A stretch of DNA of 48,675 nt. It comes from a virus. Numbering within the stretch: the stretch's first letter is position 1; each line of letters begins with the position of its first letter. Both the position numbers and the translations under genes were made by a program. The stretch is taken from positions 1-48,675 of the IMG/VR virus record IMGVR_UViG_3300021368_001402; one strand, 5' to 3'. The notes under the pieces are model-generated. The model saw only the letters and a program-made list of their open reading frames with translations. It was not told the DNA's origin and searched no databases. Positions 1 to 6,985 of this stretch are shown piece after piece.

Positions 1-192
1 AGCGACCTCTAAAGCGCCTCTGACCGCCTCCTGACCCTGATCTATGAGTGAGTATAATTCACCACGGGTATATTCATAGTCTTTTACCCTGTCATCCTTA
101 TCTACTTTAGGGGGTGCAGGTTTGCTAGGCACTGGATCTACATCAACACTAATGTTGAGCATCTCCTCCATGTTATCTTCTAGGCTACTCAT
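1..192 (-). CDS. gp16: gp16, small terminase subunit (N-terminal 64 residues, cut by window edge)
   Basis: Translating the minus strand from the ATG at 192 gives an open frame to the window edge, beginning MSSLEDNMEEMLNIS and continuing with KDDRVKDYEYTRGELYSLI. I recognise this as the N-terminus of cyanophage gp16, the small terminase subunit that recognises DNA and regulates the large terminase gp17 during head filling. The start overlaps the stop of gp15 as ATGA (189-192), the usual arrangement in this neck-to-packaging operon. Only the acidic, proline-containing N-terminal arm and the start of the helical region are present, so no catalytic statement is possible. The assignment rests on the recalled YEYTRG-LYSLI signature and on position after gp13, gp14 and gp15. 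Confidence 0.85.
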   Translation of the reverse strand, partial: MSSLEDNMEEMLNISVDVDPVPSKPAPPKVDKDDRVKDYEYTRGELYSLIDQGQEAVRGALEVA

Positions 193-989
193 AAGAATTC
201 AATCCCTTCATTAAATCCGAAGTCATCACCAGAGTCAAGTAGCAGATCATCTGCTGCATCAATTTGACCATCTGTATTGATATCTGTTTTTGCTTTCGGT
301 GTGTATGTACGTGTAATAGTTCTACGGTTGACAGCAGCATCACCAAGAGTTTCGTGAATGATTGCTTTCTTGATAACATCAGAAGTGTTATAAGGACCGT
401 ATAGGTAAGTCTTAACTGTAAAGTTTAGAGTATAGATGATATATCTACGCTCATAAAAACTGTCATCCCACTCATCTTCATAACTAACATTGTTTAAAAC
501 AATGGCAACATCTTTCTTCTCATTCATGTCAGGAATCATGTTGAGAGTGATGCTAAACGATGGTTGGAAATATGGTAGGATCTGTTCAGTAATCTGTAGT
601 GCGTCGTCTTGAGACTTTGCAATAATTCCTAATTCAAAATTTAGATTATAAGGAACAGGAACATATTGCACTCGGACTTCGCCACCATTACCATCAATGA
701 TAGTTTTGTATTTTTGAATTGGTGATGTCTTACGGGTAGAATCGTAATCAATGCCTGTCATCTCAAAGTAGAGACGTGGTAAAGTAATTGCTACTTTCCT
801 GTTCGTATTGTTTTCTTCTAGACGAACAAGAAACTTTTGTTTTGGACCATATGCCAATGGCACTTTGATCTCTTCCAGAACAGTTCCATCGCTAGGATCT
901 GTGCTCTTCATTGTGATGTTATTGAAGAGCGTACCAAACGCTACAATGTTCTTACGAACAATCTGATTATAAAAATGTGATCCTAACAT
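189..989 (-). CDS. gp15: gp15, tail sheath stabiliser and completion protein
   Basis: 266 residues, close to T4 gp15 (about 272). In T4, gp15 forms the hexameric ring that caps the tail tube and sheath and joins the tail to the neck. The N-terminus (MLGSHFYNQIVRKNIVAFG) and the middle (QKYKTIIDGNGGEVRVQYVPVP) match the cyanophage gp15 pattern as I recall it. The gene starts on a TAATG overlap with the gp14 stop and ends in an ATGA overlap with gp16, consistent with translational coupling. The last 30 residues are acidic and contain a dockerin or EF-hand-like calcium loop, DINTDGQIDAADDLL, at about residues 236-250. I do not expect that loop from T4 gp15. It may be a lineage-specific calcium-binding tail. 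Confidence 0.9.
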   Translation of the reverse strand: MLGSHFYNQIVRKNIVAFGTLFNNITMKSTDPSDGTVLEEIKVPLAYGPKQKFLVRLEENNTNRKVAITLPRLYFEMTGIDYDSTRKTSPIQKYKTIIDGNGGEVRVQYVPVPYNLNFELGIIAKSQDDALQITEQILPYFQPSFSITLNMIPDMNEKKDVAIVLNNVSYEDEWDDSFYERRYIIYTLNFTVKTYLYGPYNTSDVIKKAIIHETLGDAAVNRRTITRTYTPKAKTDINTDGQIDAADDLLLDSGDDFGFNEGIEFL

Positions 990-2110
990 TAGATACTACC
1001 TGTAAAATTACCAGCTTCACCAAACGGATTACCCTCCGTCCAATCAATGATGTCATCAGCGGCATCTTCAATCTGCCTATTTTGATCGTAGTTACTGCTG
1101 ACGTTATTTAGAGTGTCAAATGTTTCAGGACTCCACTTAGCACCCGATGTTAGACCAGTTACTACTTCATCAGTGGTAAAGGTTCCTGTTCTGTTGATGA
1201 CTTGGAGAGATCTAGTTGCACTATCCCATGACTTGACTTCTGCTCTGTTATCTTTGGGAGAGTAGTCAATTGTGACAGTAGGCGCAGAACTATAACCGCT
1301 CCCACCACTGGTGATAGTAATGCCGTTAACAATGCCAGTGGAGCTAACCGTAGCAGTAGCTGTTGCACCTGTTCCATCTCCTGTAATAGTTACTGTGGGT
1401 GGTGTAGCAACTTTATAGTGCGATCCACCGTCTGTGATTGTAATACCTGTTACAGCATCTCCTGTAATAGTAGATGTTGCTTTTGCTAAGAACTCATCTC
1501 CAACAACTTCCTCACCTACAGTAAAGTCTCCTGTACCACCAGGATCCATAAAGAGTTTGATAGCATTATCAAAGAGTTGTTCTACTGCATCAATCTCTGC
1601 AACACCAGTGTCAAAGTCATCTTGACCAACCTCGTAGATCTCAGCGGTGATGGCATAGAACTGGATCTTACCAAACTGGAAGAATGGTTCTTCTTTTCCT
1701 ACAAATTTAATTTCGTAAATATCTTGTGTTAACGGGAAGTACAATAAGTCTCCTTCGTTAGGTCTACTGGTAACAGTAAGGTTGGGAGTATGCTCTGCTA
1801 CTTCTTCATCCCAACGTCTAGTTGAAACTCTGAAGATAATTTCGTCTGTAATTCTTAAACCGAACTTGGAGATGAACTCAGCATTGTCACCAAAACCTGT
1901 GACATTCTGAAGAAGCATTTCAATCTGGAATTGTTCTTGATACTTAGAGTATCTAACTTCATCCAGTGTGCTGTCTTGCAGAACTATCCTAGGGATATAG
2001 TATACATCTGAACCAAACAGTTTGATTTGCTCATCCACAAGATCCTGAACGAGACCCTGTTCGCCACTGTGACCTGCGTAGTAAGTTGGAAAGTAAGGAC
2101 TGGTAGGCAT
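989..2110 (-). CDS. gp14: gp14, neck protein
   Basis: 373 residues against about 256 in T4. The N-terminal half (MPTSPYFPTYYAGHSGEQGL, then VDEQIKLFGSDVYYIPR) is the characteristic gp14 neck segment, and IQFYAITAEIYEVGQDDFDTG continues it. gp14 and gp13 form the neck collar that closes the filled head and docks the tail. The extra length is explained by a glycine/threonine-rich insertion at about residues 205-290, made of two copies of a beta module (TGITITDGGSHY... and NGITITSGGSGYSSAPTVTI). The same module occurs in the baseplate and fibre proteins of this window. After it comes the gp14-like C-terminus (QNRQIEDAADDIIDW). The start lies 1 nt after the gp13 stop and the end overlaps gp15. 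Confidence 0.9.
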   Translation of the reverse strand: MPTSPYFPTYYAGHSGEQGLVQDLVDEQIKLFGSDVYYIPRIVLQDSTLDEVRYSKYQEQFQIEMLLQNVTGFGDNAEFISKFGLRITDEIIFRVSTRRWDEEVAEHTPNLTVTSRPNEGDLLYFPLTQDIYEIKFVGKEEPFFQFGKIQFYAITAEIYEVGQDDFDTGVAEIDAVEQLFDNAIKLFMDPGGTGDFTVGEEVVGDEFLAKATSTITGDAVTGITITDGGSHYKVATPPTVTITGDGTGATATATVSSTGIVNGITITSGGSGYSSAPTVTIDYSPKDNRAEVKSWDSATRSLQVINRTGTFTTDEVVTGLTSGAKWSPETFDTLNNVSSNYDQNRQIEDAADDIIDWTEGNPFGEAGNFTGSI

Positions 2111-2111
2111 G

Positions 2112-2912
2112 TTATCCGATCATATCCATTGGTGGGATTGCGTACTTGCTAAGAACTTCAGATTCAATCTTCTCAATCTCTGCAAGTGCGTCTGTGTAGA
2201 TTTCTCTACCGTTAAGTGTTACACCGCCAGGTAGTTGAACGTTGTTATACTTGATCAAGTTCATACCCCACTGTCTCTTCATTAGAGCAGTGGCATACTT
2301 TTTGACAAACATATCGTTGTTCATCTCTGTAGCATCTGTAGGATCATTGAGACGATGACACTCAATAAGAACATTGGTTCCTTCTTTGAGGAAGTCTTTA
2401 TCAATATCTAAGTACAGACGATCACGGCGTGCTGTAAATCTAAACTGCTGGAAAGATCCATTGTTTAGAACCATATCTAGAGTTTCTAGATATTGCTTAT
2501 TCATATAATAGTTGAGGATATCAAGTGATCCAAATGCATAGAGATCATTCAAGAACAACTGATACTCAACACCAAAAAGATTTGAACGGATTGAGTTACT
2601 AACAAGACCAAAAACTCTAGTAATACCAACTACATGATCTGGAATTGGAATATAGTTTGTAGCTTCCAACCAGTTAGTAGAACCTTCTGTAGTAGTTACA
2701 CTAGCAGCAAACCTTGTCTTATCGTCAGCAGTAATTTCGTGGTATAAGTAAGCACGCTCCATACCGTTGTAGCAGTTCTCTTGGAAGAACTGAAACGTGT
2801 CGTCAATTACGTTGTTGACCTGTTCGTCATCAATGTTAACTTGCAACACGGGTTCGCCAAGTTGCCTCTTGCAATATGTGATGAGTTCAGCTCTAGAACT
2901 TGGAGATGCCAT
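2112..2912 (-). CDS. gp13: gp13, neck protein
   Basis: 266 residues from the ATG at 2912 (MASPSSRAELITYCKRQLGE). The frame is open to a TTG at 2921, but the family N-terminus MASP...ELI-YC-RQLG points to the ATG. The body (LNDLYAFGSLDILNYYMNKQ, KYATALMKRQWGMNLIKYNN and the end IPPMDMIG) is typical of T4-like gp13, which with gp14 forms the head-tail connector neck. T4 gp13 is about 309 residues. No canonical ribosome site sits at the usual distance. The nearest purine run (AAGGGA) lies in the 3' arm of the hairpin just upstream, about 13 nt from the ATG, so the hairpin could affect initiation. Confidence 0.9.
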   Translation of the reverse strand: MASPSSRAELITYCKRQLGEPVLQVNIDDEQVNNVIDDTFQFFQENCYNGMERAYLYHEITADDKTRFAASVTTTEGSTNWLEATNYIPIPDHVVGITRVFGLVSNSIRSNLFGVEYQLFLNDLYAFGSLDILNYYMNKQYLETLDMVLNNGSFQQFRFTARRDRLYLDIDKDFLKEGTNVLIECHRLNDPTDATEMNNDMFVKKYATALMKRQWGMNLIKYNNVQLPGGVTLNGREIYTDALAEIEKIESEVLSKYAIPPMDMIG

Positions 2913-2920
2913 TACACACA

Positions 2921-2957
2921 AAAAATCCCTTCTTACCTATTTAGGAAGAAGGGATTT
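2921..2957 (-). terminator. Rho-independent terminator in front of gp13
   Basis: On the minus strand a perfect 12-bp stem (AAATCCCTTCTT pairing with AAGAAGGGATTT) encloses an 11-nt loop and runs into a U tract. The arms are 2946-2957 and 2923-2934. The U run faces the minus direction, so it would stop transcripts coming from the oxygenase and 65-residue genes. It lies between the 65-residue gene and gp13, immediately after a late-promoter-like octamer. Confidence 0.8.
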
Positions 2958-2959
2958 AG

Positions 2960-2967
2960 TATTTATT
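2960..2967 (-). promoter_or_regulatory. Late promoter-like octamer AATAAATA for the gp13-gp16 operon
   Basis: The minus strand reads AATAAATA, one base from the T4 late consensus TATAAATA and a match to NATAAATA, which I recall as the cyanophage form. It overlaps the stop of the 65-residue gene, as other late octamers in this window do with the preceding stop codon. Initiation a few bases downstream would fall inside the 5' arm of the terminator hairpin, which is unusual. Confidence 0.5.
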
Positions 2968-3160
2968 CTGCTGCAGGTGCTTCAGGTTCACCCTCTGGTG
3001 CTGTTCCTTCACCTTCCAGTAGTCCTAGAGTTTCAAGACCACCTTGTAGTTTAATCTTATACTCATTTGCTTTCTTGAGATTTTCTTCTAGTTCTGCAAT
3101 TTGCTTTTCTGTAGTAGCAATTTGCTCCTCAAAATTTTTCTTTAGTGCTGCTGGATCCAT
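2963..3160 (-). CDS. Small coiled-coil protein common in T4-like cyanophages
   Basis: 65 residues from the ATG at 3160 (MDPAALKKNFEEQIATTEKQ). Residues 1-45 are a charged heptad-rich helix (QIATTEKQIAELEENLKKA) ending in LQGGLETLGLLEGE. The tail is rich in Ala, Pro and Glu. A GTG three codons earlier is also in frame, but MDPAALKKNFEEQ is the start I associate with this cyanophage family. Its function is unknown to me. It sits between the oxygenase cassette and the neck operon, with a late octamer in front and a terminator behind, so it may be a separately expressed late gene. A structural or assembly-scaffold role is only a guess from the coiled coil. Confidence 0.75.
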   Translation of the reverse strand: MDPAALKKNFEEQIATTEKQIAELEENLKKANEYKIKLQGGLETLGLLEGEGTAPEGEPEAPAAE

Positions 3161-3187
3161 AGTAATCACATGAAATGGTGTGTGTAT

Positions 3188-3195
3188 TATTTATT
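3188..3195 (-). promoter_or_regulatory. Late promoter-like octamer AATAAATA before the 65-residue gene
   Basis: The minus strand reads CCTATAATAAATAATAC. The octamer AATAAATA lies about 28 nt before the ATG at 3160 and overlaps the stop of the upstream oxygenase gene. It has one mismatch to TATAAATA. No ribosome site is obvious between it and the start. Confidence 0.5.
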
Positions 3196-3721
3196 ATAGG
3201 TAATTAATGTTAACTACAACTCTCTTTCTTGGAGAAGTGCAAGTAACACCTGCGTGTTTAAAATGTGATGGGAAGATAACTAGTCTGTTTTTATTACCTT
3301 CTACTTTAGTTTCTACACCATCATCATCTCTAATCATAGTGTATCCATTAGTGCCATTTACATAGTAAATTGCTGTTTTTGTTTTATGTTCTTTGCCCCA
3401 AGAATCAATTACATCAGTATGCCATCCCGTAAGAATATTTTTTTCTGTGCAAAATGTTAGATTAGCTTTGACCCGAATCATAACACTAGCATTTAACTTA
3501 TAAAAAAGAGGTTCCAAACATCTATAATCTGGAGACAAAAATGTAGGATTCATATAAAACAAATGTGTCATTTGCTGATCATATTTTTTCTCACACTCTC
3601 TCTGTTCTTCGGCAACAATATTTTCATTCCAGTTCCAAAGAATGTCTTGTCCCATTAGATGACCTTCAATTGCAGCCATCTCCATTGGCGCTAAAGCATC
3701 ATCAATAATTTCAATAGTCAT
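3194..3721 (-). CDS. 2OG-Fe(II) oxygenase, third of three in tandem
   Basis: 175 residues. Near the middle is the iron-binding H-x-D pair (GWHTDV, H101 and D103). The distal histidine is in FPSHFKHAG (H156, with H153 as an alternative). The likely 2-oxoglutarate-binding arginine precedes the last strand (RKRVVVNINYL, R167). This order on a short double-stranded beta-helix is that of the prolyl-hydroxylase-like superfamily, which uses O2 and 2-oxoglutarate to hydroxylate a protein or small molecule. The substrate cannot be read from sequence. The start abuts the stop of the preceding oxygenase gene with no gap, so the two are probably translated together. Codon use looks visibly AT-rich beside the gp25 end of the window. 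Confidence 0.85.
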   Translation of the reverse strand: MTIEIIDDALAPMEMAAIEGHLMGQDILWNWNENIVAEEQRECEKKYDQQMTHLFYMNPTFLSPDYRCLEPLFYKLNASVMIRVKANLTFCTEKNILTGWHTDVIDSWGKEHKTKTAIYYVNGTNGYTMIRDDDGVETKVEGNKNRLVIFPSHFKHAGVTCTSPRKRVVVNINYL

Positions 3722-4237
3722 TTATATAAAGGTTGCGATAAGAACAATTCTGTTTCCAGACGATGGTGGTTCATTGTAATGTGGTCCAGCAAAAACAATT
3801 GGTAAATCTTCTACTGGTTTTGATTTATGTATTTCATCCTCATCACATACTACAGTAGAACCATCTTCAAAAGAACTGAGGTATACTAACAAATTTTTGT
3901 GTGGGAATGGATGATCTTCGTGTTTTGGACTTCCAACTTTAGTGTTAAATGTAAAGTTGACTGCCATACGATAAAACGTTTCAAACTCAACTTTATTGTA
4001 ATTTAAAATTTGTTCAGCAACATGCACAGACAAATCGGTATAGTTGCTACACTGTTTTGTAAATCTTGATCCTGGTCCTGGTCTTTGTAGTAGAGGGTGG
4101 CAAAACAATTCACAATCATCTTCTCCACAATCAATGTTCGTAGTTTTACTATACAACCACGGAAAATCTGATGAGGTTACAATGTTTTTAAATTGTTTAT
4201 AATCTACAGTAACAGGATTACTTAGATTGTAAATCAT
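3722..4237 (-). CDS. 2OG-Fe(II) oxygenase, second of three in tandem
   Basis: 171 residues. The metal site reads PKHEDHPFPHKNLLVYL (H106-x-D108), followed by a strand and turn with FEDGSTVV. The distal site is FAGPHYNEPPSSGNRIVLIA (H153, with R163 ten residues later as the expected 2-oxoglutarate anchor). All four key residues are present, so the enzyme is likely active. Residues 35-60 contain four cysteines (IDCGEDDCELFC, KQCSN), which may be structural. The start overlaps the stop of the gene before it as ATGA (4234-4237). The three enzymes share little beyond the active-site pattern, so they are better seen as different enzymes than as recent duplicates. Confidence 0.85.
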   Translation of the reverse strand: MIYNLSNPVTVDYKQFKNIVTSSDFPWLYSKTTNIDCGEDDCELFCHPLLQRPGPGSRFTKQCSNYTDLSVHVAEQILNYNKVEFETFYRMAVNFTFNTKVGSPKHEDHPFPHKNLLVYLSSFEDGSTVVCDEDEIHKSKPVEDLPIVFAGPHYNEPPSSGNRIVLIATFI

Positions 4238-4794
4238 TTAGATGGTTCACTTTCAATTGCTTTCTCTCTAATGATATCATATTGATCGGCAGTTGCAAAG
4301 GAAAAAGCAACTGAAGTTCTTAATTCATCAGTATGAGAGTTTGGAGGATCACCCCAATGCATCCACTTGGATGGAATCAACACACCCCAATTAGATGCAT
4401 AGTGATAATATTGATGTTTTTTTACTTCTGGATTTATAACATTAAATCCACCACCTAACCTAACATCCCAAAACTTATTAGTAAATAAAATAAAAGTCCA
4501 AACGTTATCTGTCCAAAAATCAACATGAGCAGCGCCATCTTGACCTGTTGTTTGTCCGTTGCAGTGAATTCTAACTAACTTAATACTTTCGTCAGTGTAT
4601 TCTTTTACTTTTTCTAATACAATATTTCCAGCTCTATTGAAAATTGGATTATCTACTTGATGCTGCGTCCAGAATCTTTTTGTTCCCTTCGCAGATTTGT
4701 TTGATAGTCTCCAACCTTTCTTAAATAATTCTTCCCCAATTTCATCAAATAAATCTTTTGGTAAAACATCACCAAATTCAATAGGTTCATTCAT
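4234..4794 (-). CDS. 2OG-Fe(II) oxygenase, first of three in tandem
   Basis: 186 residues. The metal site is GAAHVDFWTD (H90-x-D92). The strand GVLIPSKWMHWGDPP carries the distal H146, and R159 lies in ELRTSVAFSF. The pattern HVD...H...R with a following beta strand identifies a 2OG-Fe(II) dioxygenase of the cyanophage small-oxygenase type. A TNKFWDVRLGGGF segment between the two halves matches the usual glycine turn. The gene begins 1 nt after the third adhesin paralogue and ends in an ATGA overlap with the next oxygenase, so adhesins and enzymes appear to share one transcript. The substrate is unknown. Modification of a virion protein or of a host component are both possible. Confidence 0.87.
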   Translation of the reverse strand: MNEPIEFGDVLPKDLFDEIGEELFKKGWRLSNKSAKGTKRFWTQHQVDNPIFNRAGNIVLEKVKEYTDESIKLVRIHCNGQTTGQDGAAHVDFWTDNVWTFILFTNKFWDVRLGGGFNVINPEVKKHQYYHYASNWGVLIPSKWMHWGDPPNSHTDELRTSVAFSFATADQYDIIREKAIESEPSK

Positions 4795-4795
4795 A

Positions 4796-5884
4796 TTATT
4801 TCACAAGTAGATAAGTATATCCGTTAATTCTGTTATTAATAGCTGGGTTAAAATAAGGTCCGAATCCAGAACCACCACCAGATCCTGTATAATATTTGTG
4901 GAAAATTGGCAGAATCATCGCATCTGTAAGTAATCCTGATGGAGATCCGTTTGAATTATTAAATCCACCACCAGTATTATACCTAGAAAAAGTAGTTCTT
5001 GTCCAGACATAAACACAAGATTCATTATTATTAGAGAACGCATTCATCAGTCTTTGGATATTGCCATTCAAATCCCTAATCCAAGTGGTGTGTCCATTAC
5101 TAAGACCACTAGTATTATAAGAATTCCATGAAGTATTGGAGTTGCCAGAACTATTTCTATCTGAGTCAGAATCAACACCAATCCATGGAGTCTCTGACGA
5201 TAGAACAGAAATTGATGATGCAATTGCTCTTATCTGATCATCAGCAAAATGACTGCATGTAGCGTGGTTATAATAAAAATATGGATACCATGCATACATG
5301 TTACTACTGTTATCAGACGGAGCATAAGATCCACTGACACTAGTTTCTAATTGACCATAGTTTGCGTTATCAGTAAGTCCAAAAAGAGATCTGACATTTT
5401 GTGATCCTTGACCTAAACCAATATCCACATTCTGTGTATATGATTGTTTCATGATGTCATTATCTGACATGTTATATCCAGCACCACCAAACGTATATTT
5501 TGAGTTTCCTGTTCCACCAGGATAATTTTGTGGAGTAATTACATACCAAGGACCACCAGCAGCATCAAAGTCAACTAAGACTTTGAACGGCATGATGTTG
5601 CTTCCTTGACCTGCTGTAGTCCACAGAACTTGTTGTCCCGAATAAGCTCCAGCAACTTCACTTAAACTATCAAATGCTGATGTAGGATTACTTCCTTTTT
5701 TAGTTCCAGCAATTTGTTTCCACTGATTGACAGCATAATATTCTAAAGCTTTATCTTCTGTATTAAATCTAAAATATCCAGGCTGCGGGGTTGATGGTCT
5801 CTCTGCTGTTGTTCCAACAGGAAGTTTCATGGCTCCAGTGTCGCCACCTACCGTTACAAAGAGATTAGCTTGTACTGTGCTCAT
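4796..5884 (-). CDS. Adhesin-like virion protein, paralogue 3 of 3
   Basis: 362 residues. The N-terminus (MSTVQANLFVTVGGDTGAMK, then PVGTTAERPSTPQPGYFRFN) is a phage fibre-type attachment segment ending in LEYYAVNQW. The body shares landmarks with the two upstream genes: SAFDSLSEVAGAYSG, LWTTAGQG, DFDAAGGPWYV, FYYNHAT, DSDSD, WIRDLNGNIQR, and the tail MILPIFHKYYTGSGGGSGFG. It is the most divergent of the three. The C-terminus NRINGYTYLLVK replaces the NNR-VFL ending of the others. The domain after residue 70 faintly recalls fibrinogen-related or intelectin-like lectins (SAF...GLY...GGPWY). It probably serves as a receptor-binding tip. That role is inferred from composition, N-terminus and position. 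Confidence 0.7.
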   Translation of the reverse strand: MSTVQANLFVTVGGDTGAMKLPVGTTAERPSTPQPGYFRFNTEDKALEYYAVNQWKQIAGTKKGSNPTSAFDSLSEVAGAYSGQQVLWTTAGQGSNIMPFKVLVDFDAAGGPWYVITPQNYPGGTGNSKYTFGGAGYNMSDNDIMKQSYTQNVDIGLGQGSQNVRSLFGLTDNANYGQLETSVSGSYAPSDNSSNMYAWYPYFYYNHATCSHFADDQIRAIASSISVLSSETPWIGVDSDSDRNSSGNSNTSWNSYNTSGLSNGHTTWIRDLNGNIQRLMNAFSNNNESCVYVWTRTTFSRYNTGGGFNNSNGSPSGLLTDAMILPIFHKYYTGSGGGSGFGPYFNPAINNRINGYTYLLVK

Positions 5885-5888
5885 GACT

Positions 5889-6980
5889 TTATTTGAATAA
5901 AAATACTACTCTGTTGTTCTTTCTGCCAATGTTTGAATTATAGTAGGCACCAAATGCAGCACCGCCGCCCGATCCCGTATAACCAAACCATTGTGCTGGT
6001 AGAATCATCTTACTATTTAACAAACCATATGGTTCAGCACCAACACCAGCTTCCTCACCATCAATATAATTTCTAACTCTTTGGAATGTATTTTCTGTCC
6101 AAAGGTATGCTTGTCCATTATTTGATGGATCTGATTGTCCTACACATGCCATCTGTGTATTTCCATCTACATCACGAATATACACAATATGTGCATATCC
6201 TGTTCCACTTTCAGCATAACGATCCCAAGGTCTTTCCCAACCAATTTGAGTTTGTTGGTTACCATCAGAGTCATAATCAGAACCAACAAAAGGAGTTGCT
6301 GGACACAACTTACTAATAATATTTCTCAATGCATTTAATTGTCCAGTTGAGAAATTGGAATTAGTTGCGTGGTTGTAGTAATTAATATTTCTAACACTTG
6401 TAGTACCACCAGAAGATCCTGTTGTTACTTCTCCTGTTACCGTAATACCCTCACCTTGAGTAGCAGTAACACTGTGCCCATACAAAGAAGGAAAGTTTTG
6501 TGGTCCATATCCAACATTTACATTTTCATTATATGCACCTTTGAATCCATCATTTGTAGCACTGTTGGTGACATGACACATATCATTATTCATACCACCA
6601 CTAGTAATACCATCTGGGAATGCAAAAGAAGCTTCAAACCAAGGTCCACCAACAACATCAAAATTTACACTAATCTGGAATGGAGAAACTTGTCCACCAG
6701 CGGTAGTCCATAAATTCTGAGTGCCAGTATAAAGACCTTCTACTTCATGTAAATATCCAAATGCGGAAGATGAAGTAGATCCATCAGCACCTCCAGTACC
6801 GAAACTGGACCATGCACTATTTGCATATAACTCAATTCCTCCAGTGGTCTCATTGTAACGAAGACCAGCTTGGGGTAAATTACTTACTGGTTTTTCATTT
6901 TCCTGACCCTTAGGGAGTCCTATAGCACCCGTTGATGCTGAACCAGCACTATAAAAATTATCTGCTTCTACTCTACTCAT
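5889..6980 (-). CDS. Adhesin-like virion protein, paralogue 2 of 3
   Basis: 363 residues. It has the same plan as its neighbours: a fibre-type N-terminal segment (MSRVEADNFYSAGSASTGAI ... LRYNETTGGIELYANSAW), a linker rich in Gly, Ser and Ala, then the shared body (SAFGYLHEVEGLY, QNLWTTAGG, VVGGPWFEA, INYYNHATNSNF, YDSDGN, YIRDVDGNTQM) and the C-terminal YTGSGGGAAFGAYY plus NNRVVFLFK. AGGTAA lies about 6 nt before the ATG as a ribosome site. Only 5 nt separate it from paralogue 1 and 4 nt from paralogue 3. The central region (residues 125-200) is not alignable by eye between copies, which suggests a variable surface. It is probably a virion-exposed binding protein. The ligand is unknown. Confidence 0.7.
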   Translation of the reverse strand: MSRVEADNFYSAGSASTGAIGLPKGQENEKPVSNLPQAGLRYNETTGGIELYANSAWSSFGTGGADGSTSSSAFGYLHEVEGLYTGTQNLWTTAGGQVSPFQISVNFDVVGGPWFEASFAFPDGITSGGMNNDMCHVTNSATNDGFKGAYNENVNVGYGPQNFPSLYGHSVTATQGEGITVTGEVTTGSSGGTTSVRNINYYNHATNSNFSTGQLNALRNIISKLCPATPFVGSDYDSDGNQQTQIGWERPWDRYAESGTGYAHIVYIRDVDGNTQMACVGQSDPSNNGQAYLWTENTFQRVRNYIDGEEAGVGAEPYGLLNSKMILPAQWFGYTGSGGGAAFGAYYNSNIGRKNNRVVFLFK

Positions 6981-6985
6981 TTTTA

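Noticed and set aside
2913-2921. TTG start three codons upstream for gp13
   Set aside because: Would begin within the terminator's U run; the family N-terminus MASP fits the ATG at 2912.
3719-3729. TATATAAATG on the minus strand at the junction of two oxygenase genes
   Set aside because: One mismatch to the late octamer, but it contains the start codon itself, leaving no leader for the gene.
6369-6713. Plus-strand open frame of 114 codons opposite adhesin paralogue 2
   Set aside because: Composition (Ile, Ser, Cys and Thr runs) is the mirror of the minus-strand gene; no ribosome site or promoter, and the opposite frame is clearly coding.
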